A stretch of DNA of 64,000 bases from the NCBI GenBank assembly GCA_905147135.1, contig LR990048.1, positions 12,632,563 to 12,696,562 on the forward strand, in the 5' to 3' direction. This DNA is from Blastobasis lacticolella. Lineage: Eukaryota; Arthropoda; Insecta; Lepidoptera; Blastobasidae. Below, piece by piece: positions 12,728 to 23,976 of this stretch (the stretch's first letter is position 1; each line of letters starts with the position of its first letter). The notes beneath the pieces are model-generated. The model searched no databases. It had not been told where the DNA came from and worked only from the letters and a program-made list of their open reading frames with translations. A program made the translations under genes and the position numbers.

Positions 12728-12890
12728 TAAGGAATCATCATCACAGCCCGTAACAGTCCACTGCAGGACTTAGGGCCTCTCCCACGAAAGGGGAGGTTAT
12801 TGCCGTAATCTCCACGCTTGAGATCGCAGTGTTTAAATATAACAATGCTGCTGCCCATTTTCGCCATTAGTCGCCTTGTACGACACCCTT
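12728..12890 (+). repeat. Dispersed repeat family 3, shortened copy
   Basis: Same phrases as 7689-7943, with internal deletions after cttgagatcgcagtg. Confidence 0.6.
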
Positions 12891-13539
12891 GTTAGGAATA
12901 TTTTAAAACATTAAAGAGTCGCCTAAGTTTGGTCCAAACGGGCATTAACCTTTTACTTGTAGTTGTTTGAAGTACATGCACAGGCATAAAACAAAATATG
13001 ATACTATTTTTTTATATTTAATCCTAGAATTAACCTAACAATTTTATTATAGTATACTAGAGTACATGCAAGATTAATTTGGTCGCGGCAAAAACGGCAC
13101 CAAATTTGACAGACCGCCAATAAGAACAACTCTCAACAAAAAGACATCATAACTTAAGTGCAGTATCATCTAGCACCGAATCCAGCCCAACGGTTGCCAA
13201 TGCGGGCGGGTTCCGTACAAGTTGACAATGTCATAGAAGCAGATAATTCTCTATAAACCAGAAAATGGGCAATATACTAATCCGATTTCAATAATTGATG
13301 AAGGTAGCAAAGCATCAGATTCTTGGTCAAGAAAAAGTTTACTATCTGTTCAACCAGGTGCTCAAAATGGTTTGTCGATTAGTAATATTACTCGTGTATT
13401 GTAGATACTTCCCAGGGAACTGAATGTCGTACACCTCAAGGAACGCCCAGTCCGCGACCGATTTGATTGACGGACTCTCCCTAATATATTTTTAATTGTA
13501 TGCACTTTACGTTCCAGGCCATATCGCAACAAAAGCCAG

Positions 13540-13614
13540 ATGATGACCTACATACAGAGAGCTCCCACTAAGATCCCTATAGACCAGAAGTCCAACATAT
13601 ACTTCGACTTGTGA
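13540..13614 (+). promoter_or_regulatory. Upstream ORF ending 2 nt before the Irk start codon
   Basis: An ATG ATG start at 13540 opens 24 codons ending in TGA at 13612-13614, two bases before the ATG of Irk exon 1, in a different frame. It lies in the presumed 5' leader downstream of an acceptor-like ttccag. Such close upstream ORFs can limit or route initiation; whether this one is in the mRNA is unknown. Confidence 0.35.
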
Positions 13615-13616
13615 CG

Positions 13617-13909
13617 ATGGCGGAATCTACATACGAGATGCAGGTGCGAAATGAAGAGAGTCCGAAAGAGGCAAAACCTGGATTGTCAGCTGGGAAGATA
13701 TTTTACAAGCCAGGCATAATTGAAGATGAGACTGATGAGACCAGTGCGTACGATAGCTCCATGGCAGAGGCTCCAATGCTGGGAGGGCTGATGCCAGGGG
13801 GATACCTGAGGCCGCCCATCACGATACACCCATCCAGCAGCCTCCACAGAATACCAACGTATAGCAGCTCTATTGGACAGAGCACCGTCTATAGGCCTGA
13901 TTCTTGCAG
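13617..13909 (+). CDS. Irk: Irk (+) exon 1, long N-terminal tail
   Basis: Encodes residues 1-97 plus two bases of codon 98. The start chosen is the ATG at 13617 (context acgATGG); the frame is closed upstream by TAA at 13569. The sequence is acidic and Ser/Pro/Gly-rich with no membrane segment, as expected for a cytoplasmic tail. The donor is AG|GTGAGG at 13909/13910, and reading on hits TGA at once. Phase 2 fits the acceptor at 26149/26150. An acceptor-like ttccag ends at 13518, so a 5' UTR exon may begin just upstream of the start codon. Attribution to the Irk gene 12 kb downstream is inferred from strand and phase only. Confidence 0.7.
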
Positions 13910-16900
13910 GTGAGGTGAATTTTAATATTATCCAAGGTTATATCAACATTTTAACGATAATGGGAAAGCTTGAGGAGTCCGTTTGGATGATTATCCTTAT
14001 TTTGGTCACCCTGTAAAAGGGACGGTGCCATGAGAAACACATCCACTTCAGAAATTAACAATACCAGCCATATATTGTCGCTTGGCTCAATAGGTGCTTC
14101 ACTATTGTATACAGTAAGATCAGCGAGGCATTGTCCTTTAGATAATCATCATCATCATCACAGCCTATAATAGTCCACTGCAGCACTTAGGCCTCTCCCA
14201 TAAAAGGTGGCATAATCTCCCCGCTTGACAGGTGAGTTGGAGATCGCAGTGATATAATTATAACAATGGAAAACACTGCTGCCCATTTTGCAGTCTACGG
14301 AGACATTGCCTCGAAAACATTGGTCTCCTTGTACGTCACTCACGAGTGTAAGCAGATGGTGCTTTTCTATTTTGCCGGACTCTTCGCGGTTTTACATAAT
14401 CCTTGTCGAAAACTATGAAAAGTTACGGAAAATTGTTTGAGCTCCACTTTTTTTACCGACACAACAACTTTTCACTGATAATGTTTCTTCTTAAAAACGT
14501 AATGGTTAGTTTATCTATGGCATTCGAATTTTAAATAATCATTATTGCTACATCTAAAAGAGTTTTTAATGTAACTTAATCGAAATTACGCGATTCTCGA
14601 TCATTTCGGTATACCCTAGTACATTTCGCTAAGCTGGCTATGGGATCGATTCTCTTGATACGTGTCATTAAGTATTTTCTTTTCGGTGTTCAATTTTTAT
14701 CGATACTGATAAAAATGCTGATCATCGATGCTGAAAACTTTCCATGATATAGGTCTCCATGATAACGATGATCAGCAACTTTAAGTTTAGAAAATGCTAT
14801 TAAATCCAAGAACAAAGGCTACGACAAAGGGCAATAGACATGTAACCTATCCTGTAACAAGAACAATGAGTCAGGAGACACTATCTGTCTTCGTTCCACT
14901 GATAACATATTAACATATCGCTAACGATAGCGTTGTCACAATTAGGTCTCAACGACGTAACAATCATTGGAAAGCCTAATATCGGTCTATAAGATAAAGG
15001 TAGTAATATCCTGACCCCTGTAAATAACAGCGCATTACATCACGAATAACGCATTTATCAGTGCAATTATAGTATCACTTATATTTGAAGCAAATAAGCA
15101 CTTCTGAATCACATTCTCTGATCCTTGAGGTGCCCTATATCTAATCAGTTAAACAGATAAATAGCTCCCTTATCGATATGTGTATACTTTAAAATATTAG
15201 TTGTATTCTCACAATTATTCTGCAAGTGTGCTGTTGTACGTTGATATTATTTAAAATTTGACGGTTCATTGTGACTTTTTTAATGTAATTTGCAAAATTT
15301 AATAGTGGTGAGGGTTATTCCCATTTCTTGAGAAAAGTGTTCAGTGAAAATGCGCCGCAGACGTAGGTTTAAATAATATTAATTGTGATAAGGCTCCTTT
15401 ATCAGTGTTGACCAAGTTTGCTCTACTTTTGTCTAAAACATCATCGGCAACAGGCGAGGTATGTCGGCGTCTTTGTTAAAACAAGTTAAAACTACGTAGG
15501 TATTACTCATTCAATCCTAGAATACCTATGTGTAAGAAAGTGAAATATAGCGACTGTCGAATGACCATTGTCGCGTGTCTGGTATGCAAAGGCATAGGAT
15601 GTCGGTATTTAGACCGGCTAGCACCTCAAACTTTTTCTCATAAAGGTATCTGTCCTCCATAACATCTACGATTCATGCATTCAGGTTGCAGGCAACGAAA
15701 ATGCAGAACCGCAGCTGCGTTGTCACTGTGAGGACTGAGATGAAATGCCTCATGCCTGTAATTGCGCTGGCTACCTTATCCTTCAATACCGGATCACAAC
15801 AATTCAAGCATTGGTGCTTGGCGGCAGAAATAGATAAGGCGGTGGTACTCACCTAGCCGGACTCCTCAGGCTTGACAGAGTCCTACCACCTGATAAAACT
15901 ACTTGTGTCTGCGCAAGCATTCTAACCACCACTACGTTAGTATAGATATTCCGTGCCACCACGTCAAAAATGCCGAAGAAGATTGCCGGCAATGGGGCTC
16001 GATTTTTGACCTTCTAATTCCTGTCTCTTCTGTGTCTAGGATCTTACCACGAGTGTCAAGAAATAGGTAACGAACGCGAGTGCTGTCGTAGATGCGAGAG
16101 GTTAAAAAATCAGACTTAGTGGATCAGAGCGATTCAAAAATAGGATCCGTAGAGCTCTATTTTTGAACCGCTCGCCTCGAGTCTAACGGTTTTCAATTTT
16201 TATTTTCGGCATGTAATGATGCATATTGCTGCTTTTCCATATTTTTGAAATGTTCACTTTCAGTATTACTAATGTAATAAAAAAATATTCATAAACTCTT
16301 TATTAATAATAAAGAGTTTATTTTTAATGCCGAAGATCAAAATTAGCGAGCAATTTAAAAATAGAGCCCCTAGATCCCATCAAGACCCAAAACTCATTGT
16401 ACATGTTGGCGGTAAATAATGCATACAGGATGCCTAACATTCAATCCTATAAATAATCTCCTAATCTCAAGCTGACTCAACCCAAATTCGACATTTTCTC
16501 TAGTCAACAAATCTGTATCCAAACGTTACTGAAATCGATCTTAGACATCATACGATTGTCGAAGATAGTTGAGAAAATGTTTTTTTTTGTAATAGACATT
16601 TCAGTGTCATTATTAATGTTCATTTGCGTTTGTGTGTTAATGTAAATTAGAGATGAGGAGAAGACAGCGTGAGAATAGGGAGCCCCAGCTAGCGTCCTCT
16701 GTCACACGCGACTAGATGCGTAGCCGAAACAGTCGATGTGCATTATTTATTGCCTTGCCCTATACTGTTTTAAATACCCGCAGAAAAAGTCGGATAGCCC
16801 CTGACCAAGTTTACTTAAACTCAAATATTTTCTAAACTACAATATCAATTTTATAATAAAACTGATAGAACAGCTAAGAACCATGTCGATTAAACTGGCT

Positions 16901-19900
16901 TTCAAGTAGAGAAAACCGCATTCAAATCGGACAATCCGTTCGGGAGCTACGATGACACAGACACAAACGTCAAACCTACAACATTCCTTTCTGTCGGGGG
17001 TTAAAAAACAGGAAGCATCCCACCTAATGGAAAGTGGTGACTGTCGTATATCTAGGGCTTGCAAATATATTATATTCGACTATTCGAATATTTTTGCTGG
17101 TGATATTCGAATATTATTCGAAATTTGAAATCAAGGTTTAAGTAAGTTTTTAATGTAAGTTTGTGCAATTGGCCGTTACTAAATGTATCCAATGAGCGTG
17201 AAATGGATTTCTTCATGTTAATATTATAAAAAAAAGCAATGAAAAGAAAATTCCACAGTGTTTCCTTTGGACTATGACATGGGATCGTTCAAGAGGTATA
17301 TTAGAGGTCTCTTCAGAGGCGGGCAACGCATCAGTGACTCCCCTGGTGTTGCTGATGTCCATAGGCGGCGGTGACCACTTTCCATCAGGTGGCCCGCTTG
17401 CCTGTTTGTCTGCCGTAAAACATAAAAAAAAAAAAAAAAAAGAAAAATCACAAAATCACAAAACAACGCCGATAAGCGGGACTTTTTCGATTTTTCTGCT
17501 TTTTTTATTTTAAGCTGTAGAAAGCCATTTGCCGCACCTTTGAATATATTTACTAAGAGTATAAACCATATTTCCGTAACCACTTAACCGACTGAAAGAA
17601 TGGATAAATAACATAATGTTTTAAACTATCGCGGTTATTATTACATATTTTAAGGGTATGTTCCGGGTTTCCTACCGCGTACGTTTACCGGTATGAGGTA
17701 GGAAACCCGGAACAAATCCTTAAAATGGATAAATCAATTTAGTATTAAAATCGAAGCCCCTTAACTCTCGCCAGGCGAGAGTGTAATCGGCAGCCTTGAC
17801 TTGCGATTTCCTCCCGTGTAGTCCCGAACACAGCACAATACTCCTGCTTTGCAAGAGTGAAGACGGCCCAACTCGCCTCGTGTCACCTCACGCGAGACCC
17901 TCGTGTAAGTGGGAAGGTAGCATTAGGTCAGTCAGATCTTAAGATTAGGTATTTTAAAAGATTAGGATGCTAAATGATTTTTTATTTAACAAGAAAACGA
18001 AAAGAATTTTGTATCATGAGATAAGTGATATTAAATTAAAATCAAATTAGGCGTAAACTAAAACATTATATCAGACAAAGTGCATCTCGCTTTCCACGCA
18101 CAGCAATATTGAGAAGGTATATTGCAATGGCAGGCAAGAGTCACCGAGACTTCGGTGGATGCGTTCACACGATCCGTTACCTCAAATACCACAAAAATAA
18201 GACACCAGTACGTAAATTCAAATGATTTAAAAAATATTCGAATTAACGAATTTTACCTAATTTACTATTCGAATATTGAAATGAGGCGAATATTCGAATA
18301 ATTCGAATATTCGACTTGCAAGCCCTACGTATATCCCATCTACGATTCATGCAAGATGTTATACAGGTACAGGAAGTACCACCATAATTAATAAAATACT
18401 ACACCTGACAAAAATACTACGTTTTATAAACCCTACTATACGTACACGGTGTACCTATATGTACTGTCTGTATACGAAATACGCAAGTCACAAAATACCC
18501 TTTCTTTCGTAAGACCAGCGTTATAGCAGACTTCTGTAGCACATGACTTGCAAGTAAGAAGTAAATGCCTTAACGAAAATGTCTAGCTAGTAGATGAAAT
18601 GTGTGTATAGGTTGTTTCTGACGTTTAGACGCTGGACTGCGACACTGATATGCAATCTTGTAAGCAGACTTCAAACTAACAAAGTAAATCTCATCAGCTT
18701 CATTTAAGTTTCATAATTATTTAACAAAATTAGTTTTAATCAATTCGGCTGCAGCGCATGGTAACAGTGCCTACACACGAGACTCTGCTGTCCATTTATA
18801 TCCCAAATTAATACAAATACCAAATCGGACATGGCTATTATCAATTATATGCCATACCCATCTAGGGCCCAATTTCTCTGTATCATGTCATCAATAGTAC
18901 TATCATTCAATGTCTCTTATAAGTTCACTTAGAAATTGAGTACATGACTGAGATTTTGGATTTATTGTTGCAATTTTAATAGAAAACCCGTAGATTACCA
19001 AAAATTGAATACGCAGCTAAACCTTGACATTGATATCCTCACAATGTAAATCAGGGGAAGCGTATCGCCGCCAAGGCTCGCCCTGGCTAATCCGGTAATC
19101 TTTCGAATCCAGCAGAAATCTGCAAACACGATATGCGTCCGCATAATCTTGATTAATCATCGTTAGACCTTTCCACTCAATGCCTCGCATACTTTCATGA
19201 TAAAATTAGGCGTTTAATCCCATCTTGACGACGTGTTTTCACGTTAAGCCGGGTGACGTTCGTCTTAATGGTTATGGGTCCATAATTTTAATTGCCTACC
19301 TAGTTGTAAAAAAATCGTGTTGCAAGTGCGATACCGACAATTAAATCTTGAGTGAGACTGCCAATTAAGGGACAATTCGCCAGGTACATTTTCTGGGAGG
19401 CCTAGGCCTCTGACACCTAGCCGTGATACGACTTAAGCAGTCTTGAAGAGTCATCATCGCAGCTCATAACAGTCCATTGCAGGACTTAGAACTTGTCCTA
19501 CGAAAAGGGATGTTATTGCCATAATCTCCACGCTTGGCAGGCGGGTTGGAGATCGCAGTGTTAAATATAAAATATGAAACTAATAATAAAACACATGAAA
19601 AATTTCTTATAGAGCCATATAGTGATCTTAAATGACAGCTGTCAAACTCAACAGATAACAACCGACTTGGGGCCTGTAGTACCCAGAAACAAATTCCTCA
19701 CGAAAACATTAGTCGCCTTGTACGACACCCACGAGTGTAAGGGTTGGTGCTATTCTACTCTGCCGGCCACCACACCGGCCAATCTTGAAGTGTCCGATTC
19801 AACAAATATAATCATTTAAATATAATCGTCTAAATCCGTTGCAATTGCAAATCCAATTACACATCTACAAAGGAATGGGTGGGATAAAAAACATATCCCC

Positions 19901-22900
19901 GTTTTATGTGTAGTACCTCTGTTACACAGAGTGGTAGATACTTTTTAAAGATTTTATTTTATCGGTATTTCACAGACATTGCGAAAGAATAATAATTCCT
20001 TTTTTAACCCTAAAAAAGTTTTACGGACACCTACTTCATGCACATAATGCACATTCTACCAATTACTGATAATGTCATAAATATCACTGAAACATGTAGG
20101 TAGCTACCTATCTCGATACCAGATATTCTACTTAGCAATATCTTGAAATACAATCTGTTTATCTGATGGCACAGTCATAACACAGCCACTTGAGTTGGAG
20201 AGGCTATAACCTAACCGACAGAAAAAGTCGGCTAACCCCCGAACCTCTTCTAATCAAATATTTTCTAAACCACTAAACCGATTTTAATGAAACAAAACTA
20301 AGAACCATCTCGATTAAACTGGTTTTCAAATAGAGAAAATCGCGTACAGATCGGTCCGACCGTTCGGGAGCTACGACGCCAAATAACAGACACATATTTA
20401 CTGAGCCACATATACACGCGATTATAACACCCCTCGATTTTCATCAGGGATTAAAAACAGACACTACACGGCGCCAATTTTCCTATTCTGTGATACCTGC
20501 CTACTAAACAATTTATTTATTTATTTATTTACCATTTATTGTACACAAGATTGTTACAAAAAGTATATTACATAATATATTAGACACAACAGGCCAACTT
20601 ATTTCTATAAAGAAATTTCTTCCAGCAGGCCTACAGCAGAGAGATCTTGATAATTAAATGCAGTAAAGACGTGCACAGTAGCAAAAACAAAATAATGATG
20701 CTTAACTAATACAATACATAAATAAATACATATCTATATACCTACATTGAAAACAAATACATATACATACATACATACAAATACATATACTTACATATAT
20801 TAGACAGATAGAGAAAGGTAATGCTCTTTTACACGTTTCTTGAAGATGAAAATAGAAGTGCTATCCCGTATTTCATGCGGAAGAGAGTTCCACAATGTTA
20901 GAACAGAGAGAATGAAAGCTAAGTAACTTGACAAAGCTTATCCTTCCGAAGTCTTTCTTTTGCACTATAACATCTCTTTTAGGGATAAGCTCGCCTTTGT
21001 ACTTTGTATTGTGACTATGTTTCTAATGTGTTTTGTGCAATAAAGAGAGTTAGTTAGTTATAACATGGGGTTCCAAGTCTACAAGTACCTTAAAGGAAGG
21101 CGTCGCAACTGCTCCCCTTAGGTTGTAAATGTCCTGGACGACGGTGGCCGTTTTCCATCAGGTGGACCGTACGACCGTGTGCCTCCTAAGGCATATGTTC
21201 TCTAGCAGTCCCCCTGCGCATTTTACAGAATCTCTTTAAATACGCACTCGTTTTCTAATGTGTCCAAGCTCTTCAAGTAAATAGATCAACCTCTGATTCT
21301 GCTAATTACATTAGCAAGCTGTTTACAACTCGGGATGAGATTGAATGTCGCCACTCAGCTCATAGGTGAGGTGCTTATTCTCAGATCACGATCGAATATG
21401 TCGCGATGGTTAATAATAAACAACAAATCATGAACATCAATACATACGTACTTGTCAATAAGGATCCGAAGCCTTGTCACAATATTTTTGAAACTCTGTT
21501 ATCTAATTCTGAAATATAGTTCTGAGAGCTGTATAAATTATTGAAAGATCTTGTAGAAGTTCCAATAATGTTGTTCGGTGTAGATTAAAATAATTTATGA
21601 TCTATTTATTCTGTTATCGCAGAAACAATAAAGGGCAATAGAAACTAATACCATTCGATTAGATATTTTTTATTGGGTAGGTAGGTAGGTATAAGTGTAT
21701 GTCGCAGCAGTCTTTCGCTTAGAAATAAAAACCCAGTTTTAACCAATATTTTACGAATTTAATAGTATTTATTCAATGCAACTCAGGGGGCCGATTTCCG
21801 AGCTGTGACATTTCGAATTCGACATTTTTATAGCTAATTTTTTTTTTAAAACGTCATAAACAACAATCTTTGACAATAAATGTCGGTAAAGATAGTTGAG
21901 AATAGGTTTTTACTTGTAACAGAGATTTCAGTGTCTTTTTAATGGAGATTTGGATTGGCTGCCGGGGTCTCTTCTCTTCCATCTCATCAGACGTCATCTC
22001 ACCATAATGAACTCATCTCATCTTTATACATATTGACTATTTCCGCGAACCAGTTTTTCCTGAAACTAATTTAGAGGTGCTTTTTGTACCACAATTATCA
22101 CGGGGCGCGGTTGTACAAGTCGTCGTGGCGTACACTGCCACCAACTTATCTCTTCAGTAGACAAAATCAGAACTAAAAACGCTGTTTAGTAACTTTCATT
22201 GCACTAGACTCACTAGCGCCGCCGTCTACTGAACAGATAAGTTGGTGGCACCATACACGTTGTTATGGCGGCCTTCGTTCGGAAATGATCGGGACCGTCA
22301 AATTAGTGCAGTAAATGATTCGCATTAGGACCAATTCGCGTGGTGTCAAATTAGCTACACATAATATAAGAGCAGGGGAGAGCGGCCATCTTGTTATACT
22401 TACTGTAGTACAGGCTGTGGTATTTTAAAATAAATAAATATTCGTGGACAAATTCACACAGCGCCATATAGCCCCAAACTAAGCAAATCTTGTAATATGG
22501 GTGCTATATAACTGATATACTACTTAAATACATACTTATTATACATAGAACACCCAGACCCGCAACAGAAATTAAAATTCATCATTTCAATTTCTGCCCG
22601 GCCGGGAATCGAACCCGGAATTTCTTGCGTGGCAGACCGGGCATGTTGACCATTGAACCACTCAGGTCGTATTTTGCTTTGGTATTCTGGGTGGCTACTT
22701 ATATCAATAATTAACTTTTTTGTAATGAGTACTAAAAATTTTGCCCGTTCTAGGGTTACGTTTCTTGAACTTTTGCAGGATCCGAAATCAATAAGTAAAA
22801 GTTATTGTGGTCTCTATCGCGATGAATCCCAAAACAATAAATAGCTATCTACACATGAAGAGCTTTTTCAATTTAATTGCATTTTAATATTATGGTAGTG

Positions 22901-23920
22901 AAACCATCATTATCATTTCAGGCGCAGTACATCCACTGCTGGACGTAGATACCGTTGTTGGACAAAGTATTAGGTACAGTTGAACTTCATGAACTCTTTA
23001 ATTTTACTCGGGCTATATTTTAAGAAAAGTAAATGTTTTAGGTTTACTAGATATTAAACATTCATAAATAATATTTTTTAATTGTTTTCTTATGGGGGAC
23101 GAATTCATAAAAGCTGTGTACTCAATAATAATAATGTTTCAAACAAAATATGTACTAATTAATATACTAGTGCCACCATTCGCTATGTAATTACAATTAT
23201 AAGAGGTATTGTTTTACCACACCTATGGGACACAAACGTGAGCTTGATGTTGTATGTGTGAGGTATTTTTTTAATACATACTTTTATAATGTCATCAACA
23301 AAAAAAGCTCATGTTTTTGAACCTCAACGATTTTTAATTACTCCTTGTATAGCGATGGAACTCTCAAGGAGTCCTACCAGCAGTCTATTCCTGCAGTTCC
23401 ATGATATTTTTCTAACAAGAGAAATGATATTAGATAGTTAATTATTCAACAAATGTAGCGTAGCGACTAGAGTACATAGTCCAGAAAAACTACACGTGTG
23501 TAAAAATACAGGTTTCCACCTTTCCCTTGAAGATGGTGTTTAATACCAGTATAAGCCTCCAAAGCTTGTATTCATTCCTAATAATATCAATTTCGTCACA
23601 TTCATTCTCTCTACATGACAAAACTAACTCTAAATTCCTTTATCTATGGTTATTACTGTCAGTATTTTTTTTTTTTTTTTTTTTTTAAACTCTTTATTGC
23701 AATTAAAAAGAAATACAGTAGGTAGAAAAATATCATTTTACAAAGCAAAGGCGGGCTTATCCCACAATGGGATTTCTTCCAGCCAACCTTAGACCCTCTG
23801 AAAGGAGATCTAAAGAGCGGTGGAGGCAATATTGAGCACTTATAACTAAATAACTTTTATTTTACAGGTATTAATTAACTTAAACAATAGACATTCATTT
23901 ATGTATAATTTTGAACATAG

Positions 23921-23976
<56 letters not shown>

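Larger units (their letters stand above)
7944..13539. other. Intergenic, repeat-bearing
   Basis: Listed SINEs, MITEs and a LINE-like block. (GAAA)n at 9074-9100 precedes an A/T-rich retroelement-like tail to about 9350. A partial MITE A-like arm lies at 10023-10190. 11360-12110 and 12890-13380 show nothing recognisable. Confidence 0.5.
17053..18327. mobile_element. Non-autonomous hAT-like transposon with nested insertion
   Basis: Terminal inverted repeats start TAGGGCTTGCAA at 17053 and end with the complement at 18327. The flanking 8-bp duplication CGTATATC (17045-17052 and 18328-18335) is perfect. Eight-base duplications and TAGGG-type ends are typical of the hAT superfamily. Subterminal regions are full of TATTCGAATA motifs. 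No transposase frame is present. A retroelement-like tail (about 17256-17440) and a 78-nt hairpin (17648-17725) lie inside. Located in intron 1 of the first Irk gene. Confidence 0.8.

Noticed and set aside
14148..14160. Short CAT/GATGAT repeats as CRISPR-like units
   Set aside because: They are the 5' edge of family 3 repeats or SINE tails; no spacer structure, and the genome is animal.
23930..23974. (AT)n tract as a functional promoter or origin
   Set aside because: A simple microsatellite inside a LINE 3' UTR.
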